Shown here: in pieces, positions 16,857-26,751 of the stretch | Numbering within the stretch: position 1 is the first letter of the stretch | Layout: the number at the start of each line of letters is the position of its first letter | The notes under the pieces: generated by a model | What the model saw: the letters and a program-made list of their open reading frames with translations, nothing else | What the model was told of the DNA's origin: nothing | The model's database searches: none | Translations under genes and position numbers: made by a program | NCBI RefSeq assembly: GCF_000295935.2 | Contig: NZ_ALWO02000011.1 | Coordinates: forward strand, 62,001 to 126,000 | Direction: 5' to 3' | DNA length: 64,000 nt | Source: Indibacter alkaliphilus LW1 | GTDB taxonomy: Bacteria > Bacteroidota > Bacteroidia > Cytophagales > Cyclobacteriaceae

Positions 16857-18221
16857 TTAACTGTATTGAATTAAATCTATACCTTTTCTAACAATTTCCT
16901 GAACAGGGTGTTTGGAAACGTCTACAAATTCGCATAGCGCCAAATCCTCTTCTATTATTTCATATATTCCAAGTTCTTCCATTTCATCAAAGTCCTCTGC
17001 CATTATGGCTTTGAGTAAATAAACCGGAAGAATATCCATCGGCGTTACACTTTCAAAAACACCTGTTTGAACGAATGCCCTTTCTTCTCCTCTCGCATTG
17101 GTATCCAATACATATTCTTTTTTAGGATTGAGGAAGGAAAGTAAACCTAGGGCACGGTGGTAGCTGAGTTTCTCAGTAGTAGGCTTCATCCAGCCTAAAA
17201 ACTCATAATAATCACCCTCTGGAAGTACTGTTATCTGTTGGGCATAGTAACCCAAGTATCCATCCCTGTTGATTTTTTCTCCGGTAAGTACATTTCCGGA
17301 AACAACTCTTACATGGTCTTGGCTTAAATTACCTTCTATCATAGTATCTACACAGGCACCTATCATGGTTTTAGTGTAAACAGCTTTTTTCACTTCAGAT
17401 CCAGTAACTGCTATTACTTTGGAAGCATCATATCTGCCTTCCAGAAATAATTTACCGATTTGAGCTACTCCAAATGGACTAATGGTCCAAGCAATCTCTC
17501 CTTTATTGATTGGGTCTATGTGGTGGATTTGGACACCGACATTACCAGCTGGATGAGGACCTGAAAATTTATTCAGTTCCACTCCTTCAGCCTTCGCAAA
17601 AACAGATGGGACATCTGCATCCCCATTGACATTGAGGTGAATTTTGCCTGAAGTCAATTTGGATAAAATCTGAACTCCAGCCTGAAAATTTTTATCTTCA
17701 CCTTGAAGTGCAAAACCTAAATCCGGAGCTAAAGGATGGGTGTCAAAACCAGAAATAAAAATAGCTTTTGGACTATCTTCCGGGTTGGCGACAATTCCAA
17801 AAGGTCTTTGGATCAGTTGAGGCCAAACACCACCTTGGGTCATCTGCTTGATGACATCTTCTTTGGAGATTGATTTTAAAGAAGATTCAGTGTGTTTCTG
17901 AAATTCTTCATAGCTAATATTTTTATCAGCGAGGATTTTGATCTCAAGCAATTTCCTTTTTTCTCCTCTTTTTACTTCCACGATCTCACCGGATACCGGC
18001 GCAACGTACTGCACCTGATCCAAGGCTTTATCAAACAAAAGTGGAGTCCCGGCTTTTACGGTATCGCCTTCATTCACAGTTACTTTTGGCCTTTGCATAC
18101 CGATAAAATCAGTAGGTTTTATCGCAAAAGTCTTAGCCGGACTGAAGTTTTCAAGCTGCTTTTCAGCTTTTCCTGCGAGCTTAATATCGAATCCCTTCTT
18201 AAGCTTTACTGTTTTTGACAT
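16857..18221 (-). CDS. nqrA: Na+-translocating NADH:quinone reductase subunit A
   Basis: 454 residues, soluble cytoplasmic subunit without cofactors, first gene of nqrABCDE. The [13 protein letters not shown]-terminus, the [10 protein letters not shown] barrel-sandwich segment, and [15 protein letters not shown] are diagnostic. The promoter is probably the TAgaTTTG box 38 bp upstream. Spacings to the following genes are very short, so all five form one transcript. Confidence 0.96.
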   Translation of the reverse strand: MSKTVKLKKGFDIKLAGKAEKQLENFSPAKTFAIKPTDFIGMQRPKVTVNEGDTVKAGTPLLFDKALDQVQYVAPVSGEIVEVKRGEKRKLLEIKILADKNISYEEFQKHTESSLKSISKEDVIKQMTQGGVWPQLIQRPFGIVANPEDSPKAIFISGFDTHPLAPDLGFALQGEDKNFQAGVQILSKLTSGKIHLNVNGDADVPSVFAKAEGVELNKFSGPHPAGNVGVQIHHIDPINKGEIAWTISPFGVAQIGKLFLEGRYDASKVIAVTGSEVKKAVYTKTMIGACVDTMIEGNLSQDHVRVVSGNVLTGEKINRDGYLGYYAQQITVLPEGDYYEFLGWMKPTTEKLSYHRALGLLSFLNPKKEYVLDTNARGEERAFVQTGVFESVTPMDILPVYLLKAIMAEDFDEMEELGIYEIIEEDLALCEFVDVSKHPVQEIVRKGIDLIQYS

Positions 18222-18258
18222 ATGATTTTTGAACTATATGGTCTTTTGAAAAACGCCT

Positions 18259-18266
18259 CAAATCTA
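18259..18266 (-). promoter_or_regulatory. -7 element of the nqr operon promoter
   Basis: On the minus strand TAGATTTG fits the TAnnTTTG consensus exactly. It predicts a transcript start near 18255 and a leader of about 35 nt before nqrA. No good -33 TTTG was seen at the expected spacing. Confidence 0.5.
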
Positions 18267-18352
18267 ATAAAATAGATCAGTTATTAGAAGATAATTTTGG
18301 TAATATTTACGAAACTTGAAGGCTGGGTAAAGGTTTTCTTTCCCTCTTAAAT

Positions 18353-19255
18353 TTAGTTATCCTGAATAAGCACTCCTTCTTCCAGTGAATGAATATGATG
18401 CATTACACGCTCCATCAGCCACATAGGTGTAGATGTAGCTCCACATATTCCTACGCTATCAGCATGCATTAGCCAGCGGGGATCTATCTCAGTTTCATTC
18501 TCCACAAAATAACTTCTCTCATTGACTCCTTTACATACCTGATGCAAAGCCTTTCCATTTGAGCTTTTTCTCCCGGAAACAAATATGATGACATCATTTT
18601 CTGAAGCAAATCTAGCTAGCTGCGGCTCCCTATTGGAAACCTGTCTGCAGATGGAATCATTGGCATTAAAATCAACCTCGTTCAGCTCCCCTTTGGCTTG
18701 CCTGATTTTCTCTTCAATTTTTGCTTTCAGTTCATAGAAACCCTTGGTGCTTTTAGTGGTCTGGCTAAAAAGTGTAACGGGCTTTGAAAAATCTATTTTT
18801 TCGAGGTCTTTATCCTCCATCACCACTATAGCCTTTTCCAGAGTCTGTCCGGTTAATCCTATAACTTCTGCATGTCCTTTTTTACCATAAATTACAATCT
18901 GGCCTTGCTCCCTTTCCATTTTATCGAAAGCAGTTTTAACTCTATGCTGCAGCTTCAAAACCACAGGACAGGAAGCATCAATCAACTCAATGTTGTTTTC
19001 AATGGCTGTCCTGTAAGTCTCAGGCGGTTCTCCATGGGCACGGATCAAAACCTTGCAATTGCTCAACTCTTGCAATTGGTCTCTGTCAATAACGACCAGG
19101 CCTTTATTACTGAGTCTTTTGACCTCCATGTCATTGTGGACAATATCCCCTAAGCAATACAGCTTATCGGAAACTTCCATCTCATCCTCTGCCATTTTGA
19201 TGGCAAACTCGACACCAAAACAATAACCTGAATTTTTATCAATGGTAACTTGCAT
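18353..19255 (-). CDS. ispH: 4-hydroxy-3-methylbut-2-enyl diphosphate reductase
   Basis: 300 residues, last enzyme of the MEP isoprenoid pathway; it makes IPP and DMAPP using an iron-sulfur cluster. The three cluster Cys are Cys12 (GYCFGV), Cys96 (ASCPVV) and Cys203 (SICRQVSNRE). The substrate-binding AHGEPPE and KGHAEVIGLTGQ segments carry the conserved His residues. It begins 1 bp after the cmk stop, so the two genes are cotranscribed. Confidence 0.96.
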   Translation of the reverse strand: MQVTIDKNSGYCFGVEFAIKMAEDEMEVSDKLYCLGDIVHNDMEVKRLSNKGLVVIDRDQLQELSNCKVLIRAHGEPPETYRTAIENNIELIDASCPVVLKLQHRVKTAFDKMEREQGQIVIYGKKGHAEVIGLTGQTLEKAIVVMEDKDLEKIDFSKPVTLFSQTTKSTKGFYELKAKIEEKIRQAKGELNEVDFNANDSICRQVSNREPQLARFASENDVIIFVSGRKSSNGKALHQVCKGVNERSYFVENETEIDPRWLMHADSVGICGATSTPMWLMERVMHHIHSLEEGVLIQDN

Positions 19256-19256
19256 A

Positions 19257-19946
19257 TCAATCTTGTTTTACTGCAATCCTATCATTAGCCAAAGCTACAA
19301 TCTGATTTACTTGCTCTTCAAACTGTAAGTGACTCGTATCCACCTCCACGGCGTCCGAAGCTTTGACCAAAGGACTTTCTTTCCTGCCAGAATCAATTTT
19401 ATCCCTTTCAGCCAAATTGGAGAGTATTTTCTCCAAGGCTATTTCTGCACCTTTTTCCTGCAATTCTTTCTGCCTCCTCTTGGCACGTATTTCCAGGTCT
19501 GCAGTCATGAATACTTTAAGTTCTGCTTCTGGAAAAACAACAGTACCTATGTCTCTTCCATCCATGACCACTCCTTTGCTTTTCCCTAATTTTTGCTGTT
19601 GGGAGACCAATTCTGTCCTGACTTCTTTGATTTTACTTACTTCACTAACGTAATCTGAGACCCTCATGGTTCGGATTTCTTCTTCTACATTTACCCCGTT
19701 GAGATAGGTCTCCTGTTCCTTCGTTTCAGGATTGATCATAAAGGTAATATTCAAACCGGCCAGGTATTGTTTAACCTGTTCTGGTTTATCGATTGCAACT
19801 TGATGATTCAAAAAATGTAATGTTGCAGCCCTGTACATGGCCCCGGAATCAATATATGTATATCCCAATTCCTTGGCCACAGATTTTGCCGTGGAGCTTT
19901 TGCCACATCCTGAATACCCGTCTATCGCAATTACAATTTTATGCAT
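19257..19946 (-). CDS. cmk: Cytidylate kinase
   Basis: 229 residues; phosphorylates CMP and dCMP. The P-loop GYSGCGKSST lies at 8-17, followed by YIDSGAMYRA, VMDGRDIGTVVFP and RAKRRQKELQ of the LID. It is the first gene of the cmk-ispH pair, an arrangement found in many bacteria and in Bacteroidota. Confidence 0.96.
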   Translation of the reverse strand: MHKIVIAIDGYSGCGKSSTAKSVAKELGYTYIDSGAMYRAATLHFLNHQVAIDKPEQVKQYLAGLNITFMINPETKEQETYLNGVNVEEEIRTMRVSDYVSEVSKIKEVRTELVSQQQKLGKSKGVVMDGRDIGTVVFPEAELKVFMTADLEIRAKRRQKELQEKGAEIALEKILSNLAERDKIDSGRKESPLVKASDAVEVDTSHLQFEEQVNQIVALANDRIAVKQD

Positions 19947-20097
19947 TGAATAAAAGTAACCCTCGCTTTAATTTCAGGCGCAAATATAGTAGTTTTAAAT
20001 CTAAATCCTTTCTGAATTACATGTAATGCAGGGTAATGATGAGGATTATCAGAATATTTGTTGATAATTGAAAACCAAGCCTTTAATTTTAGATTCT

Positions 20098-21732
20098 ATG
20101 AAATCATTCCGTCTTTCAGGACAATTTGTTGATATTGAAAAAAGGGAAATATACCCTGTTGAAATAGAAGTAGTTGACCACAAAATCGCCTCCATACAAA
20201 AACTTCAAAAACCTGCTGACCTCCCCTTTCTTCTTCCGGGATTTATTGACTCGCATGTACACGTGGAATCTTCTATGTTGGTCCCCTCAGAATTTGCCCG
20301 TATGGCTGTTTGCCATGGTACAGTAGCGACAGTATCTGACCCGCACGAGATCGCAAATGTCTGTGGCATGGAGGGGGTAGATTATATGATAGATAACGGA
20401 AGAAAAGTACCGTTCAAATTTTATTTTGGAGCCCCGTCCTGTGTTCCTGCTACACCTTTTGAGACTGCAGGAGCTGAAATAACTGCATTGGATATCAATT
20501 CCCTTCTGGAAAGAGAAGAAATCGTTTACTTGGCTGAAATGATGAATTGGCCGGGAACGGTCAACAGGGACCCATTGGTCATGGAGAAAATTGCTTTGGC
20601 AAAGAAATATGGCAAACCGGTGGATGGACATGCCCCTGGGCTAAAAGGAGAGCTTGCTAAAAAATATGCCTCAGCAGGAATCAGTACTGACCACGAATGC
20701 TTCACTTATGAAGAGGCTTTGGATAAAGCCAAGCTGGGAATGAAAATTGCCATACGCGAAGGAAGTGCCGCTAAAAACTTTGAAGCATTGATTGATATCA
20801 TCGATGTATTTCCGGAGCTGGTCATGTTTTGTTCAGATGACAAGCATCCTGACAGCCTACTCGTGGGACATATTAATGAAATTGTTGCCAGGGCCGTTGC
20901 AAAAGGAAAGGACCTTTTTGATGTTCTTCAAGCAGCTTGTCTTACTCCTATCAAACACTATCAGCTGAATGTAGGAAGACTCCGTCTGGGAGATCCTGCA
21001 GACTTTATTCTTGTAGAAGATCTCAGAGAATTTAAAGTCAAAGCAACATTCATCAATGGACAAAAAGTAGCTGAAAATGGAACCAGTCTGATTCCCAGGG
21101 TTCAGAACGAAATTATTAACAACTTTAAGATCAAAGCCAAGTCACCGGAAGATTTCAAGCTGAAGGCAAATGGGAATAAGATACGAGTCATCGAGGCACT
21201 GGATGGCCAATTGATCACTCCTTCTGTGAATGGGGAAATAATTGTTCAGAATGGATTTGCTGATTCAAACCTGAAAGATGATATTCTGAAAATCACAGTT
21301 GTAAACAGGTATGAAGATTCCCCACCTGCTGTAGCTTTCATTAAAAACTTCACACTCAAAAAAGGTGCTATTGCTTCTTCAGTAGGTCACGACTCACACA
21401 ATATTATCGCCGTAGGTGTCGATGATGAATCTATTTGCAAAGCAGTAAATTTAATTATCCGTGAAAAAGGCGGGGTTTCAGCTGTCGACGGTGAAAAAGA
21501 AATGGTACTGCCCCTACCAGTAGCTGGAATCATGTCACCCGACGAAGGCCAAAAAGTAGCCGCTTCATACACGGAAATCGACCAGATGTCAAGAGCTTTG
21601 GGCTCCAGCCTCAAATCCCCATTCATGACCTTGAGTTTTATGGCTCTCTTAGTAATCCCTGACCTCAAGTTGAGTGACAAAGGACTGTTCGACGGATCAG
21701 GCTTCAAGTTTGTAGATGTATTTTTGACCTAA
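20098..21732 (+). CDS. ade: Adenine deaminase
   Basis: 544 residues from the ATG at 20098; an in-frame TTG at 20068 adds ten unconvincing residues. Amidohydrolase fold: the metal motif [14 protein letters not shown], the conserved [11 protein letters not shown], the [10 protein letters not shown] segment, CSDDKHPD, and the C-terminal domain with [12 protein letters not shown] and [10 protein letters not shown]. It converts adenine to hypoxanthine and ammonia. Hypoxanthine can then be salvaged by Hpt, encoded at 45.9 kb. The gene is single. Confidence 0.96.
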   Translation: MKSFRLSGQFVDIEKREIYPVEIEVVDHKIASIQKLQKPADLPFLLPGFIDSHVHVESSMLVPSEFARMAVCHGTVATVSDPHEIANVCGMEGVDYMIDNGRKVPFKFYFGAPSCVPATPFETAGAEITALDINSLLEREEIVYLAEMMNWPGTVNRDPLVMEKIALAKKYGKPVDGHAPGLKGELAKKYASAGISTDHECFTYEEALDKAKLGMKIAIREGSAAKNFEALIDIIDVFPELVMFCSDDKHPDSLLVGHINEIVARAVAKGKDLFDVLQAACLTPIKHYQLNVGRLRLGDPADFILVEDLREFKVKATFINGQKVAENGTSLIPRVQNEIINNFKIKAKSPEDFKLKANGNKIRVIEALDGQLITPSVNGEIIVQNGFADSNLKDDILKITVVNRYEDSPPAVAFIKNFTLKKGAIASSVGHDSHNIIAVGVDDESICKAVNLIIREKGGVSAVDGEKEMVLPLPVAGIMSPDEGQKVAASYTEIDQMSRALGSSLKSPFMTLSFMALLVIPDLKLSDKGLFDGSGFKFVDVFLT

Positions 21733-21965
21733 TAATATTTTGAAAAATTATTTTCCCTTTTTTTAATCAAAATTTTCTTAAAGCGTTCTTTTAAGACAAG
21801 CACCTTTCCTTCTTTGTTGAAGGAGGTGTATTTGTTGTTTCTTTTATAAAAAAACAAATTACTGAAAGAGAGGAATTTATTGTCTATTTCCCAAACCCTA
21901 GGCATACACAGGAAGTTTGTATATTTAGGAAAGATTAAACCCAAATTAACTTAAATATTATTAAT

Positions 21966-23108
21966 ATGATGAATTTTGAGCTCAACGAAAATCAACAAAT
22001 GATCGCACAGATGATCAGAGATTTTGGAGCAAAGGAAATTACTCCTTTCAGAAATGAGTGGGATGACAAACAGCATTTTCCTTTAGAACTTTTTAAAAAA
22101 CTTGGAGAATTAGGACTTATGGGTGTTTTAGTCCCTTCTGAATATGGCGGTTCAGGCTTTGGATACTTCGAATATGTGACCGCCATTGCTGAGCTTTCTA
22201 AATTAGATCCTTCCATTGGCCTTTCTATGGCAGCCCACAATTCCTTGTGTACTGGACATATTATGATGTTTGGCAATGAAGAGCAGAAGAAAAAATATTT
22301 ACCCAAATTGGCGACGTGTGAATTTTTGGGAGCATGGGGGCTTACTGAGCCCAATACTGGTTCGGATGCAGGCAATATGAGAACTGTGGCCGTCAAAGAC
22401 GGAGACCACTATGTCATCAACGGTGCAAAAAATTTTATCACCCATGGAGTATCAGGTGATGTAGCTGTTGTGATTGCAAGGACTGGAGAAGTGGGAGACT
22501 CTCATGGCATGACCGCCTTTGTGGTGGAAAGGGGCACTTCCGGATTCAAAGGTGGAAGGAAAGAAGACAAATTGGGGATGCGTGCATCGGAAACTGCCGA
22601 AATGATTTTTGAAGACTGCAGGGTACATGAAAGCCAGGTTCTTGGTGAGGTCGGAGAAGGATTTATCCAATCGATGAAAATCCTGGATGGTGGAAGAATT
22701 TCCATCGCTGCATTGTCCTTGGGAATTGCCGAAGGAGCACTGGAAGAGTCTATCAAATACTCCAAAGAAAGAGAGCAATTCAACCAGCCAATCAGCAAGT
22801 TCCAGGCTATTTCATTTAAGTTGGCAGATATGGCCACACAGGTTGAGGCAGCCAGGTTACTGACTTTCAAAGCTGCTGACTTGAAAAACAGAGGGGAGAA
22901 AGTGACTTTGGCAGGGGCTAAAGCCAAGTATTTCGCTTCAGAAGTTTCCGTAAGTGTATCCAATGAGGCCGTACAGATTTTCGGGGGATATGGCTTTACC
23001 AAAGATTACCCTGTAGAGAAATATTACAGAGACGCCAAGCTTTGCACTATCGGAGAAGGAACATCTGAAATTCAGAAGCTGGTGATTTCCAGGGAGATTT
23101 TGAGGTAG
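21966..23108 (+). CDS. Acyl-CoA dehydrogenase
   Basis: 380 residues, FAD-dependent dehydrogenase of short/medium acyl-CoA thioesters. Landmarks are [16 protein letters not shown] for FAD and substrate, [38 protein letters not shown] and [10 protein letters not shown], where Glu364 is in the position of the catalytic base of SCAD/MCAD. Length and motifs fit the butyryl-CoA/short-chain group, though branched substrates such as isovaleryl-CoA cannot be excluded. TATATTTA at 21920-21927 is a near-consensus -7 box. A 17-bp-stem terminator lies 125 bp downstream. Confidence 0.93.
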   Translation: MMNFELNENQQMIAQMIRDFGAKEITPFRNEWDDKQHFPLELFKKLGELGLMGVLVPSEYGGSGFGYFEYVTAIAELSKLDPSIGLSMAAHNSLCTGHIMMFGNEEQKKKYLPKLATCEFLGAWGLTEPNTGSDAGNMRTVAVKDGDHYVINGAKNFITHGVSGDVAVVIARTGEVGDSHGMTAFVVERGTSGFKGGRKEDKLGMRASETAEMIFEDCRVHESQVLGEVGEGFIQSMKILDGGRISIAALSLGIAEGALEESIKYSKEREQFNQPISKFQAISFKLADMATQVEAARLLTFKAADLKNRGEKVTLAGAKAKYFASEVSVSVSNEAVQIFGGYGFTKDYPVEKYYRDAKLCTIGEGTSEIQKLVISREILR

Positions 23109-23233
23109 TCAAAGGACAACTGTCAACTAAAAATGGATTTCAAATGACCTCTCTTAAATTTTGATGACTCCCTTTATTTTCATGGATTCACTTAGTAATT
23201 TTGATAGTTGATCATATTCTTGAATCATGTGTC

Positions 23234-23274
23234 AAGCTCTTCCAAAGTTTGAAACTTTGGAAGAGCTTTTTTAT
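23234..23274 (+). terminator. 35-bp perfect palindrome with T-run
   Basis: Arms of 17 bp (23234-23250 and 23252-23268) are perfectly complementary around a single G, followed by TTTTTTATT. It ends next to the stop of the DUF4143 pseudogene and terminates acyl-CoA dehydrogenase transcription. The arm contains CTTCCAAAGTTT, which looks like a dispersed genomic palindrome rather than a gene-specific terminator; that would need a genome search. Confidence 0.75.
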
Positions 23275-23926
23275 TCCAAGTTTTTCCAGTTTCTGATTTG
23301 AATACCTTCTCTTTCTTGATAGAGTTCTCCGGCATAGATCAACTTCAATGTTGTATCAGGTGCCAATTTTTTGATATATTTCAGTCCTTTCAAGAAATCT
23401 AAGTGGTAGGTCTCTGAGGACTTGATTTCATAAGCGATCAGTTTACTGTTTTTTTCTTGAATAATGTCTACCACGTTCTGATGGTTATCACGCCAATAAT
23501 AGACGTTCGGTTTTTGCCCTTGATTAAGTTCATTTTTTAATATTTCGGTTAAAATCAAATTCTCAAAGACAGCACCTCTGGCAAAATGTATTTTCAAGTC
23601 ATCTTCATTTTTTATACCTAATAGACCACACAAAACACCTGTATCGTAAAAGTAAACTTTGGGAGTCTTGAGTATCCTTTTGTTAAAGCTCTTAAAATAG
23701 CTCGGTAAATCACACCATTTTGGTAAGTGTTCAGAAAGCCTAAAGGATCACTTTTAGCATAATTTCGTTCCTGTGGAAGTTCTAAGTTTACATATTGATA
23801 ATTTGGCTTTAGCATTTTAGCCAAGGTAGTTTTACCTGATTGTATTGGTCCATTTATTGCCAGAAATGGAAATTTGTCTATTAAGTTTTTAGCCTTTTCA
23901 AGAAGATTTCTTTCAAAAGTTTTCAT
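23271..23926 (-). pseudogene. Deleted and frameshifted AAA ATPase with DUF4143 domain
   Basis: The 5' part (from 23926) encodes the N-terminus of a COG1373-type ATPase with the P-loop INGPIQSGKTT and DPLGFLNTYQNGVI. The 3' part, in another frame, encodes the C-terminal DUF4143 domain, and its frame can be read upstream through LPSYFKSFNKRILKTPKVYF and DTGVLCGLLG to residues near 23712. The join falls inside NGVI, where a full gene would continue with Walker B and the rest of the AAA domain. So about 150 residues are missing and the two halves are out of frame. It is flanked by two 35-bp palindromes. Confidence 0.85.
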
Positions 23927-23927
23927 T

Positions 23928-23962
23928 TGTAAAATTTAGGAATTGAATTCCTAAATTTTACA
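23928..23962. repeat. 35-bp perfect palindrome upstream of the ATPase pseudogene
   Basis: 17-bp arms (23928-23944 and 23946-23962) are exact complements around a single G, starting 2 bp upstream of the pseudogene ATG. The left-arm sequence recurs with small changes at 24267-24287. It has the same geometry (17+1+17) as the palindrome at 23234-23268 but a different sequence. It could be an operator, an mRNA cruciform or the terminus of a mobile module. Confidence 0.75.
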
Positions 23963-24392
23963 GCTTTGTTCGTTTATTTCAAAAATATTCTTTAAACCAA
24001 GAATGATCATAAATTTTACCTCCTCAATAAATTTCGGCACCTCTCCTGTCCTAACATAGGTATAATGAACAGGCTCTTTTTAGTAAATTAGAAAAATTTG
24101 CTCTCAGTTTTGCCAAAAAAAACAGTACCCATATCCTCAAAAAGAAACACTTTTACGGATAAAAATTTACCACTCTCCGGAAAAGGTGAAATATTTCATG
24201 TCTGGAAATTTGATCACTAAAATGATAACTTGAGTTTTTTAAATCAAAAATTATTTGAATGATCTATTTGTAAAATTTCAGGAAAGTTAAAAAAAGTAAA
24301 CACTGATAGCACTGGTCTAGCGGGTTGGCAAGGATAAAATTCAGCGTTTTTTAGCTAAATCCAGATTCAGGACAGGTTCATTGTACCATACC
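23963..24392. other. 430-bp non-coding stretch
   Basis: No gene is supported here. It contains a 12-bp palindrome TGAAATATTTCA (24187-24198) and TTTGTAAAATTTCAGGAAAG (24267-24286), a degenerate copy of one arm of the adjacent 35-bp palindrome. This may be decayed mobile or repeat DNA beside the pseudogene. Confidence 0.5.
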
Positions 24393-25139
24393 TCAAACCA
24401 TCCCCCCAGCACCCAAAAGCAAATAAATCCCTGCAGCCAAAGCAGCTCCCAAAATCGGTCCCAGTATAGGAACCCAACTGTAAGCCCAGTCACTTGTCCC
24501 TTTACCTTTGATAGGCAAGATTTGATGCATGATTCTAGGCCCTAAATCCCTTGCGGGATTAATGGCATAACCTGTAGTCCCTCCAAGAGAAAGACCGATT
24601 ACCCAAACCAAAAAAGCAACGGGAAGTGCTCCCAATGATCCAAGTCCAATTGGAGTATCCGCTCCATCCTGGATTATAGGCTCTGTAGAATATAGAATCA
24701 CAATGATCAATACAGAAGTGCCTATTATTTCCGAAAAAAGGTTTGACGGTAGGTTTCGAATAGCAGGAGCTGTTCCAAAAGGAGCAAACTTCATTTCCGG
24801 ATCATCAGTAACATCAAAATGGTCTTTGTAAACCAACCAAGCTATACCAGATCCAAACATCGCTCCCAGTACTTGTGCCAGCACATATTTTGGCACCATA
24901 GCCCAAGCAAAATCCCCGGCAATGGCCAAACCCACACTTACCGCAGGATTGAGATGAGCTCCACTATATGGCCCCGCCACCACTACACCTATAAATACAC
25001 CCAAAGCCCAAGCTGTTGTAATCACCATCCAACCGCCGTTATTACCTTTGGTTTGGTTTAAAACTACGTTGGCAACCACTCCAGAACCTGTTGCCAAAAG
25101 CAAGGAGGTACCAACAAACTCTGCTACAAATACATCCAT
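24393..25139 (-). CDS. glpF: Glycerol uptake facilitator (aquaglyceroporin)
   Basis: 248 residues, six membrane helices and the two NPA boxes of the MIP family: HLNPAVS (64-66) and AINPARD (194-196). Asp198 after the second box is typical of glycerol facilitators rather than water-only aquaporins. It is the third gene of glpD-glpK-glpF; its start overlaps the glpK stop by one base. It lets glycerol enter the cytoplasm, where GlpK traps it. Confidence 0.93.
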   Translation of the reverse strand: MDVFVAEFVGTSLLLATGSGVVANVVLNQTKGNNGGWMVITTAWALGVFIGVVVAGPYSGAHLNPAVSVGLAIAGDFAWAMVPKYVLAQVLGAMFGSGIAWLVYKDHFDVTDDPEMKFAPFGTAPAIRNLPSNLFSEIIGTSVLIIVILYSTEPIIQDGADTPIGLGSLGALPVAFLVWVIGLSLGGTTGYAINPARDLGPRIMHQILPIKGKGTSDWAYSWVPILGPILGAALAAGIYLLLGAGGMV

Positions 25140-26632
25140 TATTCTACCCAGTTTTTAGAGCGTTCAACTGCTTTATGCCAAAAATGCAAAAGTTTTTCAA
25201 CTTTAGCTGATTCATTGTTAGGTTCAAATACTTTATCAGATTCCCAAAGCTCCTTGAGCTCAGACTCACCTTCCCAGTACCCAACTGCCAGACCAGCCAA
25301 AAATGCTGCTCCAAGCGCTGTAGTCTCAATGATCTTTGGCCTTTTGATAGCACAACCCAAAATATCTGATTGAAATTGCATCAAAAAATTATTAGCAGTG
25401 GCACCTCCATCCACACGCAGTTCTTTGGTAGCCTCGCCGCTATCTTTTTCCATGGCATTGAGCACATCATAGACCTGATAGGCAATTGCTTCCAAAGCCG
25501 CCCTGGTCATATGGGCTATTGTAGTCCCTCTAGTAAGTCCAAAAAATGCACCCCTTGCATTTTGATCCCAATGCGGCGCTCCCAAGCCTGATAAGGCAGG
25601 GACAAAATACACTCCATCGTTATCTTCTAAGCTTACAGCCAAGTCCTCACTTTCTTTTGCATGACCAAAAAATTCTATCCCGTCCCTAAGCCACTGAATC
25701 GCAGCACCTCCAATAAATACTGACCCCTCTAAGGCATAATTGATTTTGCCATTGACTTTCCATGCTATAGTGGTCAAAAGTTTATTTTCAGAAGAAACCG
25801 GTTTTTCACCGGTATTCATCACCAAAAAACAGCCCGTTCCATAAGTTGTTTTTGCCATGCCAGATTGCGTACATTGCTGGCCAAATAACGCTGCCTGCTG
25901 ATCTCCTGCAACTCCTGCAATGGGTATCTTATGGGACAATACATCTCCAGCCGTTTCTCCAATCACCTCAGAACTTTCCTTGACCTCAGGAAGCAAACTT
26001 TCCGGAATTTCGAAAAGCTCCAATAATTCCTTATCCCATTTACCTTCATGGATATTAAAAATCATGGTACGGCTAGCATTGCTGAAATCCGTGGCGTGGG
26101 TTTTACCCCCAGTCAACTTCCAGATTAGCCAAGTATCTATTGTCCCAAAGGCCAACTCGCCCCTTTCCGCTCTATCTCTTGCTCCCTCCACATTATCCAA
26201 GACCCACTTGATCTTAGTTGCTGAAAAGTAAGCATCCAAAATCAATCCTGTTTTTTGGGCAATCATTTCAGCCTTGCCACTTTCTTTCAATTCATCACAA
26301 TATGCCGCAGTCCTTCGGTCTTGCCACACAATGGCATTGTACAGTGGCTTTCCTGTTTTTCTATCCCAAACTATTGTAGTCTCTCTCTGATTGGTAATCC
26401 CAATAGCAGCTATCTGGTTGGCTTTGATACCTTCATTGGTTAGAGATTCGATCATCACGGCTGATTGGCTGGCCCATATATCTTGGGGATCATGTTCTAC
26501 CCATCCTGATTTCGGGAAGTGCTGCTTGAAATCTTTTTGGGCAACTGAAACAATCTGCCCTTTCTTGTCGAAAACTATTGCTCTTGAAGAGGTGGTACCT
26601 TGGTCAAGAGAAAGGATATATTGGGACATCAA
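25139..26632 (-). CDS. glpK: Glycerol kinase
   Basis: 497 residues, FGGY kinase converting glycerol and ATP to sn-glycerol 3-phosphate. It shows [13 protein letters not shown] near the N-terminus, [32 protein letters not shown]-like [13 protein letters not shown], and the C-terminal [20 protein letters not shown] segment. The start is the first or second of two consecutive Met codons. It sits between glpD and glpF. Confidence 0.97.
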   Translation of the reverse strand: MMSQYILSLDQGTTSSRAIVFDKKGQIVSVAQKDFKQHFPKSGWVEHDPQDIWASQSAVMIESLTNEGIKANQIAAIGITNQRETTIVWDRKTGKPLYNAIVWQDRRTAAYCDELKESGKAEMIAQKTGLILDAYFSATKIKWVLDNVEGARDRAERGELAFGTIDTWLIWKLTGGKTHATDFSNASRTMIFNIHEGKWDKELLELFEIPESLLPEVKESSEVIGETAGDVLSHKIPIAGVAGDQQAALFGQQCTQSGMAKTTYGTGCFLVMNTGEKPVSSENKLLTTIAWKVNGKINYALEGSVFIGGAAIQWLRDGIEFFGHAKESEDLAVSLEDNDGVYFVPALSGLGAPHWDQNARGAFFGLTRGTTIAHMTRAALEAIAYQVYDVLNAMEKDSGEATKELRVDGGATANNFLMQFQSDILGCAIKRPKIIETTALGAAFLAGLAVGYWEGESELKELWESDKVFEPNNESAKVEKLLHFWHKAVERSKNWVE

Positions 26633-26751
26633 AATTGGGGTTTATGGTTAATTCTTTACAAAGAAATGCTATAGAAATATATCTCAACCTTATTTCGGCG
26701 AAGCCATATTTCATTTTTTTTCAATCCTATTTCAACATAGGTTTTCTACAA

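Noticed and set aside
21729-21944. Minus-strand 71-codon Lys/Asn/Phe-rich reading frame between ade and the acyl-CoA dehydrogenase gene
   Set aside because: Low-complexity, AT-driven composition and no domain features; it lies in a promoter region.
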